A DNA stretch of 64,000 bases from Actinomadura opuntiae (GTDB lineage Bacteria > Actinomycetota > Actinomycetes > Streptosporangiales > Streptosporangiaceae): contig NZ_JASNWF010000008.1 of assembly GCF_030283205.1 (NCBI RefSeq), forward strand, positions 310,001 through 374,000. The letters run 5' to 3'. The position numbers and the translations under genes are program-made. This document shows positions 41,554-50,386 of the stretch, piece by piece. The notes below the pieces were generated by a model. That model saw only the letters and a program-made list of their open reading frames with translations, made no database searches and was not told where the DNA came from. The number at the start of each line of letters is the position of its first letter. Position 1 is the first letter of the stretch.

Positions 41554-41910
41554 AGCCGCGCCCGCACGGTGCCCACGGGCCGGAGCGACCACCATCGTCA
41601 ACGGACGCTCCGAGAACAGCGTCACCGGCGCCCTGGACGCGCTGCGCACGCAACTCCCGGATGCGGATCTGCGGGGCGTGGCCGCAGACGTCGCCACCGC
41701 CGAGGGCGCCGAAGCAGTGCGCGCCCAAGTGCCCGATGTCGACATCCTGGTGAACAACCTCGGCGGCTACGTCGACGCGATCCTCCCCTAGCCGAGCCGA
41801 CCGTCTCCCACCCAGCGCACCCGCGAGGCTGGGAACAGGACCTATGCGGTTCGGGATCCACCACAGGCCGGCATGCCGCCCACCCCACCGGCCCCTCTAG
41901 GCTCACGAGC
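41554..41910. other. Gap holding an SDR fragment and the aminotransferase promoter
   Basis: 357 bp without an intact gene. It contains the SDR fragment listed separately (41591-41791) and a TAGGCT box (41898-41903) seven bases before the aminotransferase GTG. Nothing else recognisable. Confidence 0.5.
41591..41791 (+). pseudogene. Internal fragment of a short-chain dehydrogenase
   Basis: An open stretch of 66 codons to a TAG reads TIVNGRSENSV at its start and VDILVNNLGGYVDAILP at its end, the middle part of an SDR (second Rossmann strand to the NNLG motif). The GxxxGxG start and the YxxxK active site are missing, and there is no start codon or ribosome-binding site. It is the remnant of a deleted gene. 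It is not a copy of the SDR just upstream. Confidence 0.75.
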
Positions 41911-42930
41911 GTGAATCTGGACGAAGCGGTACGTATGTGGGATCCGGAGCCGGGCTGGCTGAACACCGCGAGCTACGGCATTCCGCCGGAGCCGGCCCTC
42001 GAGGCGCTGCAGAGCGCGCTGGCCGAGTGGCGTCGCGGGGCCAACGGCTGGGACAAGTGGGACCGATCCACCGGCCGCGCGCGCAACGCGTTCGCCCGCC
42101 TGGTCGGCGTCGCGTCCGACGACGTGGCCGTGGGCGCCTCCGCCTCGCAGGTCCTGGCCCCGGTCGCGGCCTCGCTGCCGCCCGGCTCGCGCGTCGTCGT
42201 CCCCGACATCGAGCAGACGTCCAACCTGTTCCCCTGGCTCGTGCACGATCTCGACGTGCGCACGGTGCCACCCTCAAAGCTGCCCGACGCGATCGACGAG
42301 CGCACGGACGCGGTCGCCTTCAGCCTGGTCCAGTCCGCGACGGGTGAGGTCGCCGCCGCCGCCGAGATCGTCGCGGCGGCGCGGGCGCACGGCGCTCTCG
42401 TCGTGGCCGACGCCACGCAGGCGGTCGGCTGGCTCCCGGTCGACGCGACGCCCTTCGATGTCCTCGCCGTCTCGGCGTACAAGTGGCTGATGTGCCCCCG
42501 CGGCACCGCCTTCTGCTACGTGAGCCCCGCCGTGCGCGACCGCATCCGACCGCTCGCCGCCAACTGGTACGCCGGTGAAGGCGACGCCTCCTACGGCCCG
42601 CCGCTCCGGCTGGCCAAGGACGCGCGCCGTTTCGACATCGCCGCCCCCTGGTTCTCCTACGTCGCGGCGGCTCCCACGCTGGAATTGCTCGTGGAGATCG
42701 GCATCGCACAGATTCACGACCATGACGTGCGGATGGCCAACCGGTTCCGGGCCGGCCTCGGCATGCCGCCCGGCGACAGCGCGATCGTCACCGTCCCCCT
42801 CCCGGACGCGGCCGAGCGCCTCACGGCGGCCGGCATCCGGGCATCCGTCCGCAACGGTGCGGCACGCCTGGCCTTCCACCTCTACACAACCGAAACCGAC
42901 GTAGACACCGCCATCACCGCCCTGACCTGA
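41911..42930 (+). CDS. Class V aminotransferase (PLP-dependent)
   Basis: A 339-residue fold-type I enzyme. The Schiff-base Lys191 is in VSAYKWLMC, with Asp167 and Gln170 (VADATQAVGW) contacting PLP. It belongs to the cysteine desulfurase/kynureninase/isopenicillin-N-epimerase-like group, but is shorter than most. A GTG start 7 bases after a TAGGCT box suggests a leaderless mRNA. Substrate unknown. Confidence 0.85.
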   Translation: MNLDEAVRMWDPEPGWLNTASYGIPPEPALEALQSALAEWRRGANGWDKWDRSTGRARNAFARLVGVASDDVAVGASASQVLAPVAASLPPGSRVVVPDIEQTSNLFPWLVHDLDVRTVPPSKLPDAIDERTDAVAFSLVQSATGEVAAAAEIVAAARAHGALVVADATQAVGWLPVDATPFDVLAVSAYKWLMCPRGTAFCYVSPAVRDRIRPLAANWYAGEGDASYGPPLRLAKDARRFDIAAPWFSYVAAAPTLELLVEIGIAQIHDHDVRMANRFRAGLGMPPGDSAIVTVPLPDAAERLTAAGIRASVRNGAARLAFHLYTTETDVDTAITALT

Positions 42931-43060
42931 CCCGGACGACCTGCTTCGCGGTGTAGCCGAGCATGTAGGTGTGCACGCCGAAGACCAGCGTGGCCAGGTC
43001 GCCGCCGCTCAGAGCGCCGGGATACATGGAGCTCGACCACGCGGCGCCGAATTGCTTTCT
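42914..43060 (-). pseudogene. Possible gene remnant
   Basis: On the minus strand an open stretch reads AAWSSSMYPGALSGGDLATLV and continues GVHTYMLGYTAKQ before a stop inside the aminotransferase's 3' end. It looks like the C-terminal helices of a regulator or similar protein, but no start site is visible. Weak evidence only. Confidence 0.25.
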
Positions 43061-43069
43061 AAGTGGTTC

Positions 43070-43708
43070 TCAGGTGATTGTGCGCTCGGCGTAAGGGCGC
43101 AGGGCTTTGCGTAGCTTGGACGCGTCCGGTGCTTGCTCGATGGAGGTCCGGTCGTCGAGCTTGACGCTCCACGGGCATGCCTCGTCGCCGGGCACCTCGA
43201 AGCGGCCCAACGGCTTTGCGGTCTTCGCCTCGTAGATCTCGAAGACGTAGGAGGCCTTCAGGAGCGAGATCTTGGTCGTGTTCTTGGGCCGTGTGCTTCC
43301 CGAGAGCTGCCAGTACAGCCTCGCAGTGGTTTCGGGGACGTATTCGCAGACCCGGGTCTCGCGCGTCCCGGCCGTGTCCTGATAACCGCAGGCGACGAGC
43401 TGGGCCTTCGGCTTCACGTCGGTATCGCCCACCTGCCAGCGGGAGGGGAGCTCGTCGGCGCCTTCGCCGGTGTTGGCGTCCGCGAACAGCAGCTTCACCG
43501 CGTGCGGGCCCCTCCCCCGGTAAGGATCGGCGGTCTCCTTGAAGGACGTGTCGTCCCGCGCCTTACCGGTCGGCTGAGGCGGGCAGAACTCGTCCACGGA
43601 GGCCGGCTCCCGCGGAGGCGGATCGGCCAGCATGCCGGACACCGCCACACCGCCCAAGATCACGACGATGCCGAACGCCCACCACGCGATCCGATCCGAC
43701 CTTCGCAT
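43070..43708 (-). CDS. Membrane-anchored protein of unknown function
   Basis: 212 residues. One N-terminal membrane helix (about 8-27, WWAFGIVVILGGVAVSGML) puts the rest outside. The outer domain is mixed and has four cysteines (in DEFCPP, VACGY, RVCEY, EACPW), probably two disulfides. No known domain recognised. ATG 43708 follows a GTG 6 bases earlier in the same frame; either may be used. No operon partners. Confidence 0.7.
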   Translation of the reverse strand: MRRSDRIAWWAFGIVVILGGVAVSGMLADPPPREPASVDEFCPPQPTGKARDDTSFKETADPYRGRGPHAVKLLFADANTGEGADELPSRWQVGDTDVKPKAQLVACGYQDTAGTRETRVCEYVPETTARLYWQLSGSTRPKNTTKISLLKASYVFEIYEAKTAKPLGRFEVPGDEACPWSVKLDDRTSIEQAPDASKLRKALRPYAERTIT

Positions 43709-43910
43709 GCACACGATTCTGCACGCCCCTACCCGGTCGCGTCACCGCGCTGGTCGGGGCGCTCGCTGCGGCAGCCGCCCGTCATCCCGGAGCGACCGCG
43801 CGCCGCCCAAGAGCCCTGAGCAGCGATACAGGACGGGAACGTCCGACCTCGACGCTATGGTGCGTGTTCATGAAGACACTCCACGCAGGCCTTAACGAGA
43901 AGATTCAGCC

Positions 43911-44159
43911 GTGAGCCGCTACCGGGGGCCCGCCACCCTGATCGACAACGGCGGAGCCGAGATCGAGGTCTACGTCGATCTGCGCTCCAAGCAGCGGGAG
44001 TGGTCCGGGACCGCGACCATCGCCGACTTCGATGCCGGTGATGACGACGACCGGACGCTGAGACTTCCCGACGGCCGCGAGGCACAGGTAACGCTCGGCG
44101 GTTCGGAAGCCTGGTCCGACGTCATCACGCTCGTCGGAAGCGGCCCGCCGCCCTTCTGA
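43911..44159 (+). CDS. Small DUF4873-like/beta-barrel protein of unknown function
   Basis: 82 residues, GTG start, no signal peptide. The sequence YRGPATLIDNGGAEIEVYV, then WSGTATIADFD and LRLPDGREAQVTL suggests a small antiparallel beta-barrel, as found in several actinobacterial hypothetical proteins. Codon bias supports coding. Function unknown. Convergent with the araC gene. Confidence 0.65.
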   Translation: MSRYRGPATLIDNGGAEIEVYVDLRSKQREWSGTATIADFDAGDDDDRTLRLPDGREAQVTLGGSEAWSDVITLVGSGPPPF

Positions 44160-44187
44160 GCAGACCGTCCGATCGGAGGGGGGATCG

Positions 44188-45042
44188 CTATTCCGAGGCT
44201 CTGTTGCGTCTCCGGTATTCCGTGGGTGTCAGGCCGACCAGTGTCCTGAAGCGCCGGGCGAAGTACGTCGGGTCGTCCCACCCGACGGCGGCGCCGACCC
44301 GGGCGGCGGGCAGGGTCGAGTTCACCAGCAGCGCCGCCGCCCGCTCGGCTCTCAGCCGGGCCAGGAAGCCCATCGGGGTCGAGCCGGTGCACTGCCCGAA
44401 CAGCCGGCCGAGGTAGGCGGGGTCCAGGTTGACGGCCCGCGCGAGGTCGTCCAGCCGCCACGGCTCCGCGGGCGCCGCTTCGAGCCGCGCGATGGTCGCG
44501 GCGACCGCGGGATGGACGGCCGCTTCGAGAGGGACGGGTTCGGGTCCGGCGGCGTCGGCCAGGATGCCCAGCACGGTCATCAGGCGGCCGACCGCCCGGC
44601 CGGGCCGGTGGCGGCCCGCCTCCTGGTCTCGTTCGAGCAGGCTGATCTGCGCGATGGCCTCGTCCGCGTCCGAGGGGGCGAGGGATCGAACCGCCACACC
44701 GCGGGCGCCGCGGGCCACCGGGTCGGTCCACAGCAGCCGGCGCAGCATCGGCAGCTGGTACAGCTCGGCCCGCAGCGCGTGGGCGGACAGGCAGCAGTTG
44801 GCGACGGTGAGATCGGCGCAGTCGCCGAAGGCGTGCCACGCGCCGGGCCGCAGCACGATCGCGTCGCCGTGCCGCAGAGGACGCTCGCCATGGCTGGTGA
44901 CGTGCCGGCCGCCGCCGGGGCCGATGACCGCGATTTCGAGGAAGTCGTGCGTGTGCGGCTCGACGCCGGCGTTCAGGTGGTGGACGCCGCCCCAGATCGG
45001 ACCGTCGACGAACAGCGCCTGCTCGTGCAGCGTGGCGAGCAT
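44188..45042 (-). CDS. AraC-family regulator with cupin sensor
   Basis: A 284-residue regulator. An N-terminal cupin (HTHDFLEIAVIGPGGGRHV, broken here after the core) is followed by two helix-turn-helix units: WRLDDLARAVNLDPAYLGRLF and VGAAVGWDDPTYFARRFR. It resembles RhaS/RhaR-type sugar regulators. Divergent from the PhyH gene by 70 bp, and next to the rhamnoside cluster. It may control PhyH, the cluster, or both. Confidence 0.87.
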   Translation of the reverse strand: MLATLHEQALFVDGPIWGGVHHLNAGVEPHTHDFLEIAVIGPGGGRHVTSHGERPLRHGDAIVLRPGAWHAFGDCADLTVANCCLSAHALRAELYQLPMLRRLLWTDPVARGARGVAVRSLAPSDADEAIAQISLLERDQEAGRHRPGRAVGRLMTVLGILADAAGPEPVPLEAAVHPAVAATIARLEAAPAEPWRLDDLARAVNLDPAYLGRLFGQCTGSTPMGFLARLRAERAAALLVNSTLPAARVGAAVGWDDPTYFARRFRTLVGLTPTEYRRRNRASE

Positions 45043-45112
45043 GTCGTGATCGTACGACTTCCCGCCGGGATCGGCCTAGCCCTCCGCCGCGTGCCCCGGC
45101 GAGGCTTGGCAC

Positions 45113-45895
45113 ATGATGAACGAGCAGGCGAGCAGCGATGTCGGAGCCGACGGCCGAGTCTCCCAGGAGCTGGTGGGGGCGTATCGCCAGTACGGATTCG
45201 TCCGAGTCCGAGGCGTCCTCGAACCGGACCGGATCGAGCGGTTCAGGAGCGGCGCCGAGACTTTCCTGGAGGCCCATCGCGCCGAGAGCCTGGAGACCCG
45301 CGGCGCTTTCAGCCAACTGGTCAACGTGTGGCGGCGCGACCGGACACTGCGCGATCTCACCCTGGACCGGCGGCTCGGCAGGATCGCCGAGCAGCTCGCC
45401 GGATTCCCGCTGCGGCTGTGGCACGACCAGATGCTGGTCAAGGAACCGCACAGCGGCACCGCCACGGAGTTCCATCAGGATCGTCCGTACTGGCCGCACC
45501 AAGGCGACCGTCTGCCCCTCTCAGCCTGGATCGCGCTGGTCGACGTCCCACCGGAACGGGGCTGCATGACATTCCTGCCCGGCACCCAGCATCACACCGG
45601 TCTCCGCGCGCAAGATCTGCACGATGCGGACGATCTGTTCGCGGCGGAACCGGCACTGCGATGGGCGCCCCGCGTCACCCTCCCTCTGCGAGCCGGCGAC
45701 TGCACCTTCCACAGCGGATACACCGGGCACATGGCGCTGCCCAACCGGACGGGAACGGCCCGGCTCGCGCACGTCAACATCTACATCGACGCGGAGACCG
45801 CCTTCAGCGGTGAAGCCCACCCCGTGACCGACGACCTCGGCCTCACGGCGGGGGCTCCGCTGGGCGGCGAGCTGTTTCCCCGTCCGTGGGCATGA
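45113..45895 (+). CDS. Phytanoyl-CoA dioxygenase (PhyH)-family protein
   Basis: A 260-residue Fe(II)/2-oxoglutarate-dependent dioxygenase. The metal motif is EFHQDRPYW (His-x-Asp), and FHSGYTGHMALPNRTGTAR provides the distal His and the Arg for 2-oxoglutarate. Bacterial relatives hydroxylate diverse small molecules. An AraC regulator is divergent. Its last 53 bp overlap tail-to-tail with the GH106-like gene. Confidence 0.85.
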   Translation: MMNEQASSDVGADGRVSQELVGAYRQYGFVRVRGVLEPDRIERFRSGAETFLEAHRAESLETRGAFSQLVNVWRRDRTLRDLTLDRRLGRIAEQLAGFPLRLWHDQMLVKEPHSGTATEFHQDRPYWPHQGDRLPLSAWIALVDVPPERGCMTFLPGTQHHTGLRAQDLHDADDLFAAEPALRWAPRVTLPLRAGDCTFHSGYTGHMALPNRTGTARLAHVNIYIDAETAFSGEAHPVTDDLGLTAGAPLGGELFPRPWA

Positions 45896-48800
45896 GCAGG
45901 CGCACCGGACCGAACAGGCCGGAGACCCGCTGACCTGGGAAGACGAAGTGGGTCGGGCTCACCTCGTCGAGGTAGGGCGCGAGCGTGCCGCAGACCAGGA
46001 TCTCGATGTCGTTCGGGCCGTCCCGCAGGGCGGCGCCGAGGTCGAAGCGGTAGGGGGCGCAGATCCGCACGCCCGCGTGCACGCCGTTGACCGTGACCTC
46101 AGCGGTGCCGCGGACCCGTCCGAGGTCGAGCGTCGCCGCGGCCGGGGCCGGGGCCGGGGCCGAGGGCAGGTCGACGCGGCGACGATAGCGGACGGCCCCG
46201 CTGTAGCCCGCCAGTCCCGCGTCCTCCCAGTCGCCCAGCTCGATCGTTCCGGGTCCGGCGGCGAACCGCACGGGCCCCGCGAGCGCGGCGCCGGCCTGGT
46301 GTCCGGGGATCGTCCGGATCCGCAACTCCGCCGTCCTCCGGCCGGGCGCCTGGCCCTGGCCAGGGTGGGCAGGCAGTCGCATCTCCGGGCCCGGTCCCAG
46401 CGGCTCGCCGTCCAGGAGTACCTCCAGCAGTTCACCGTGCACGTCGACGGCCATCCGGGTGGCGCCCGGTGGCACGGTGACGCGCAACCACTCGACGCGC
46501 GGGCCGATGCCCGGTGCCGCGAACCGCACGGGCAGGACGTCGCCGGTCTCCGGGACGTCTTCGAGCCAGGCCGCGCCGGGCAATGGGTGGGGGCGCCGTC
46601 GCAGATGCAGCGAGGCCGGGTCACCGTACTGGCGGCGGCTCGGCAGGACGGGCACCGGCTCGCCGTCGCGCGCGGCCGTCCACCCGGCGCCGGAGACCAC
46701 CGCGCCGTCCACCATGACGGACGGGGCCGCCTCGCCCTCGGTGAGGACCAGCGTCACCTCACCGCCGGTCACCTCGTAGCGGCCGACGCGGGGCACCTCG
46801 TGCTCGGCGTACGGGTCGAAGCCGCCCTGGCGGCCGATCTCCTCGCCGTCGACGAGGATCCGGCAGGCGGCCGCCGAGGCCACCTGGAGGATCGAAGCGC
46901 CCGGAGGCAGCGCCGCGGTGAGCGTGACCCGCGCGCCCGGCCTCCCGGGCCCCGCGACCGTGATCCACTCTGGTCGCCGGTAGCGGCCGGGATCGGTGAC
47001 CACGGCGAGGTGGGCGCGCAGGCGCACCTTCTCATCCGGGACGAACCGGACCTCGACGTCGTGCTCCCCGCCCGCGACGGGGACCGTGGCGATCGCCAGG
47101 TATCCCCGGTCGTCGAGCGGGACCTCGCCCCCGTCGACCAGCAGCGTCTTGGCCGCCGGCGCGCCGACCGCCACGAAACCGCCGTCCGCCGGCACGGTCA
47201 CGCGGGAACGGAAGAGCACCGCCTCCCCGGCAGCGACGTCACCGAAGTCGAGGAACTCCTCGGGCACGTGTCCCTTGGGCCCGAGGAAATCGCGATGTAC
47301 GGCGTCCTTGCGGATGCCGCGCGAGTCGGAGTACACGGCGGGGCGCCACGAGCCCTCGGACTCCAGCGTCCAGACGCCGTGCGGGCCGAACGTGGCATAG
47401 GCCTCGGACCAGGACGTCTCGCCCTCCACACGGTGCCGCAGGCTCCAGCATTCCAGCGGGACGTCCCGGCCGGCGGGGCGGGCGAAGTCCCCCCACGAGT
47501 TGTCGAGGGTGGGCACCGTCTCCATCATCCAGGAGGTACCGAGGTCCAGGCCCTTACCCGTCTGCTGCTCTTCGGCCGGGAAGGCTCCCGGGTGGTCGTC
47601 GCCGCCGGGGAAGATGAGCAGCGCGGCGGGCCCGTCGTCGAACGGCACGACCACCTCGACCCACGTCGCGTCGACCTCCCGGACCTCCAGCGGACGCGGC
47701 GGCCCTCCAAACGGGCCGGCCAGGAACGCCGGGCCGCGGACACCGCGCACCCGCAACCGCATGTCGCGCAGGTAGCGGTCGGGGTCGAAGTCGTAGGTCA
47801 CGTCGAGCCAGCCGAGGTCGATGCCGCGCTCGCTAGGACGCTCGACCGACACGCGGCTGGCCATCGACTGGGCGGCGCTCACGAACACCACGGTCGCGCC
47901 GTCGACCTCGCGGACGAGGGCGGGGACCGGTGCGTCCACCCGGCGGTCGGCGGCGATGGCCGCCCCGAGGCCGTCGGCGTCCGGCACGGCCTCCGCCAGG
48001 GCGCGGAGCTTCGCCACCGCCGCGTCGGCGTCCAGGTCGCCGACGCCGTGGCGCGGCGGCGGACCGACCGCGATGACGCGCCCGCCGGCCTCGGCGAACG
48101 CGACGAGCCTGCGCGCGGTCTCCCCTTCGAGCACGGTGCACGCGGGCAGGAGGACGGTGCCGTACGACTCGTCCGCGACCTCCAGCCGCCCCCGTGAGAT
48201 GGCGGCCCGCTGCACGGAGTCGTCGTCCACGACGTCGGCGTCGATGCCAAGCCGGTCGAGCGCGCCGGGAACCATCCGAAACCACGCCATGTCGCCGACC
48301 AGACTCCGGTAGACATCCTGGGCGCGGACGGTGTCCGGGTCGACGCCGTCGAGGCGCGTCCCGGCCTGCGCGGTGGCGGTCGGGAACAGCACCGCCACGT
48401 CGCACACGTGCTTCCCGAGCGACAGCGCGGCGCACAACCGGGTGACGGCGTCGGCGAAGACCCGGTGGTGCCTCCAGTAGGGCTGCCGCCAGTCGGTGGA
48501 CGGCGGCGCCCACTCCCACCAGCCCGCCTTGGTCGTGTAGTAGACGGCGTGCGGGTTGTAGAGGGTGGCGCCCGAGCGCAGCCAGGGAAGCAGCCAGTCG
48601 AACGTCTCCTCCAGCGTCCCGCCCCAGCCGCTGGAGTGGAACGCCTCGATCCAGGTCCGGTCCCGGCCGTACAGGTGTGCCAGCGAGGAGTGGATGCGGG
48701 CGTCGCCGTGGTGGTCCGAACCGGGAGCGCCGAACCAGCGGTGCGTGCGCACGTAGTCGGCGTAGATCTTGACGCCGTCGACCGGGAGCCCGGCCCGCGC

Positions 48801-49562
48801 CGGATCCTGCTGGTCGCAACCGTGCAGCAGGCCGTGCGCCTGGTGCCACTCGGCGAGCGGCCGGAAGAACGCGTCCTCGGCCAGTTCCGCACGGGTGAGG
48901 TGGTAGTCGCGGCGGATCCGGAAGGCGTCCGGCCCGCTCCCCCACAGCGCCCCGAGGTGCGGCGTCAGGTCGTAGCCCCGGCGCCGCGCGAACTCGTCGG
49001 CGAACGCCTGCGACCAGGTCGGCAGCGACGGCAGCTCGTCCTGGAACGACCCGACGATCACGTTGCCCAGCCGGTGGCCGAGCCGCCGCGCGAACTCGCC
49101 GTGCACGCGGTCGAACAGCACCTCGCACGCTTCGGCCGACAGGTAGTCGAACCCCCGCACGCCCACCGTTCCCGACCGTTCCAGCCACTGCCCCGCGTAG
49201 GCGGGGACGTCGCGCACCAGCCGGGCCTGGAGGTCGGCGCCGGAGAAGCCGAGCTGGTCGTAGAACCAGAGCGACACCCCCAGCTCGGCGGCGTCCTCGC
49301 ACACCGCGTCCAGCAGGTCCCACCAGGCGTCGGAGAAGAACGGCGGGTCGTCGGCGTCCGAGCCGAACATCGGTCCCGAGGGCGCCAGGTTGAGCACCAC
49401 CAGGTTGTGGACGCCGCCCTCGGCGAACCGTTCGAGCTGGTCGCGGAGCCGCCGCCGGTCGAGCCGCTCGCCGCTCCACCACCAGATCGGCGCCGGGGAG
49501 TACGCGGGCGGCGGTGCGTCCAGGACCGCCCGCAGCCGGGACGGTATCGCGGCCGCGCTCAT
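45843..49562 (-). CDS. GH106-like alpha-L-rhamnosidase
   Basis: A 1239-residue glycoside hydrolase. The N-terminal barrel (PAPIWWWSGERLDRRRLRDQL, shown in part, then LWFYDQLGFSGAD and SFQDELPSL) fits GH106 and its relatives, and is followed by several beta-sandwich domains and a C-terminal galactose-binding-like domain (VRGTAEVTVNGVHAGVR). No signal peptide, so it works on imported oligosaccharides. Its ATG overlaps the permease stop (ATGA). An APAPAPA run near residue 1170 comes from a short GC-rich repeat. Confidence 0.8.
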   Translation of the reverse strand: MSAAAIPSRLRAVLDAPPPAYSPAPIWWWSGERLDRRRLRDQLERFAEGGVHNLVVLNLAPSGPMFGSDADDPPFFSDAWWDLLDAVCEDAAELGVSLWFYDQLGFSGADLQARLVRDVPAYAGQWLERSGTVGVRGFDYLSAEACEVLFDRVHGEFARRLGHRLGNVIVGSFQDELPSLPTWSQAFADEFARRRGYDLTPHLGALWGSGPDAFRIRRDYHLTRAELAEDAFFRPLAEWHQAHGLLHGCDQQDPARAGLPVDGVKIYADYVRTHRWFGAPGSDHHGDARIHSSLAHLYGRDRTWIEAFHSSGWGGTLEETFDWLLPWLRSGATLYNPHAVYYTTKAGWWEWAPPSTDWRQPYWRHHRVFADAVTRLCAALSLGKHVCDVAVLFPTATAQAGTRLDGVDPDTVRAQDVYRSLVGDMAWFRMVPGALDRLGIDADVVDDDSVQRAAISRGRLEVADESYGTVLLPACTVLEGETARRLVAFAEAGGRVIAVGPPPRHGVGDLDADAAVAKLRALAEAVPDADGLGAAIAADRRVDAPVPALVREVDGATVVFVSAAQSMASRVSVERPSERGIDLGWLDVTYDFDPDRYLRDMRLRVRGVRGPAFLAGPFGGPPRPLEVREVDATWVEVVVPFDDGPAALLIFPGGDDHPGAFPAEEQQTGKGLDLGTSWMMETVPTLDNSWGDFARPAGRDVPLECWSLRHRVEGETSWSEAYATFGPHGVWTLESEGSWRPAVYSDSRGIRKDAVHRDFLGPKGHVPEEFLDFGDVAAGEAVLFRSRVTVPADGGFVAVGAPAAKTLLVDGGEVPLDDRGYLAIATVPVAGGEHDVEVRFVPDEKVRLRAHLAVVTDPGRYRRPEWITVAGPGRPGARVTLTAALPPGASILQVASAAACRILVDGEEIGRQGGFDPYAEHEVPRVGRYEVTGGEVTLVLTEGEAAPSVMVDGAVVSGAGWTAARDGEPVPVLPSRRQYGDPASLHLRRRPHPLPGAAWLEDVPETGDVLPVRFAAPGIGPRVEWLRVTVPPGATRMAVDVHGELLEVLLDGEPLGPGPEMRLPAHPGQGQAPGRRTAELRIRTIPGHQAGAALAGPVRFAAGPGTIELGDWEDAGLAGYSGAVRYRRRVDLPSAPAPAPAAATLDLGRVRGTAEVTVNGVHAGVRICAPYRFDLGAALRDGPNDIEILVCGTLAPYLDEVSPTHFVFPGQRVSGLFGPVRLLMPTDGETARRPAEPPP

Positions 49563-50386
49563 CCCTTCAGCCCGCTGGCGAAGCCCTTGATCACGTACCG
49601 CTGCAGCACCAGGAAGACCACGATGATCGGCAGTGCGGCGAGCACCAGGCCGGCGAAGACCAGCCCGTAGTCCGACACGTACTGCCCCACGAACGCGAAG
49701 ATCCGCACCGGGACGGTCTCCCGCGCCGACCCGCCCAGGTAGAGCAGCGGCGTGAAGAAGTCGTTCCAGACGAACACGGCGTTGAGGATCAGCACCGTGC
49801 CGGTGATCGGCCGCAGCAGCGGGAACACCACCCGGGTGAACGCCTGGAGATGACCGGCGCCGTCGATCAGCGCGGCGTTGGCGTAGTCGCCCGGCAGCGC
49901 CCGGATGAACCCGGTGTAGAGGAAGATCGTGAACGGCAGCTGGATGCCGGTGTAGAAGATGATCATCCCCTGGTAGGTGCCGAGCAGCCCGGCCGAGTCG
50001 GCCAGCTTGAACAGCGGGATCATGCCGAGCTGGAACGGCAGCACGATGCCGAGCAGGAACAGCACGTACAGCACGAACCCCATCCGGGTGGCGCACCGGG
50101 CCAGGAAGTAGGCGGCGAACGACCCGATGGCGATGAGCGCCACCAGGCTGACCACCGTGATCACCGTGCTGTTCAGCAGCGCCGACCCGAGCGAGGCCCG
50201 CGACCAGGCGTCGGAGAAGTTCGCGAACGTCGGCGACGTCGGCGGGGACAGCGGCGCCGAGGCGATCTGCTGCTTGTCCTTCAGCGACAGCGTGATGAGC
50301 GCGTACACCGGGAACAGGAACGCCAGCGCGACCACGATCATCAGCATTTCCAGCAGGAACGTGCGGAACCCGTACCGGAGGCTCAT
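49559..50386 (-). CDS. ABC sugar permease, MalG type
   Basis: A 275-residue inner-membrane permease with six helices. The EAA loop reads ALIDGAGHLQAFTRVVFPLLRP (about 180-200, shown in part), where the ATPase docks. It pairs with the MalF-type permease directly upstream (ATGA overlap). No ATPase gene lies in the cluster, so it probably uses a shared MsiK-like ATPase, as is usual in actinomycete sugar importers. Confidence 0.92.
   Translation of the reverse strand: MSLRYGFRTFLLEMLMIVVALAFLFPVYALITLSLKDKQQIASAPLSPPTSPTFANFSDAWSRASLGSALLNSTVITVVSLVALIAIGSFAAYFLARCATRMGFVLYVLFLLGIVLPFQLGMIPLFKLADSAGLLGTYQGMIIFYTGIQLPFTIFLYTGFIRALPGDYANAALIDGAGHLQAFTRVVFPLLRPITGTVLILNAVFVWNDFFTPLLYLGGSARETVPVRIFAFVGQYVSDYGLVFAGLVLAALPIIVVFLVLQRYVIKGFASGLKG

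Noticed and set aside
46140..46172. GGCCGGGGCC tandem repeats
   Set aside because: They encode an Ala-Pro run inside the GH106-like protein and are a simple coding repeat.
45948..48197. 749-codon plus-strand frame opposite the GH106-like gene
   Set aside because: Antisense shadow with Arg/His/Ala-rich nonsense composition. The minus-strand glycosidase explains the region.
49562..50096. Extension of the GH106-like frame to 1417 residues
   Set aside because: The extra part runs through the MalG permease gene in another frame. The ATG at 49562 in an ATGA overlap is the true start.
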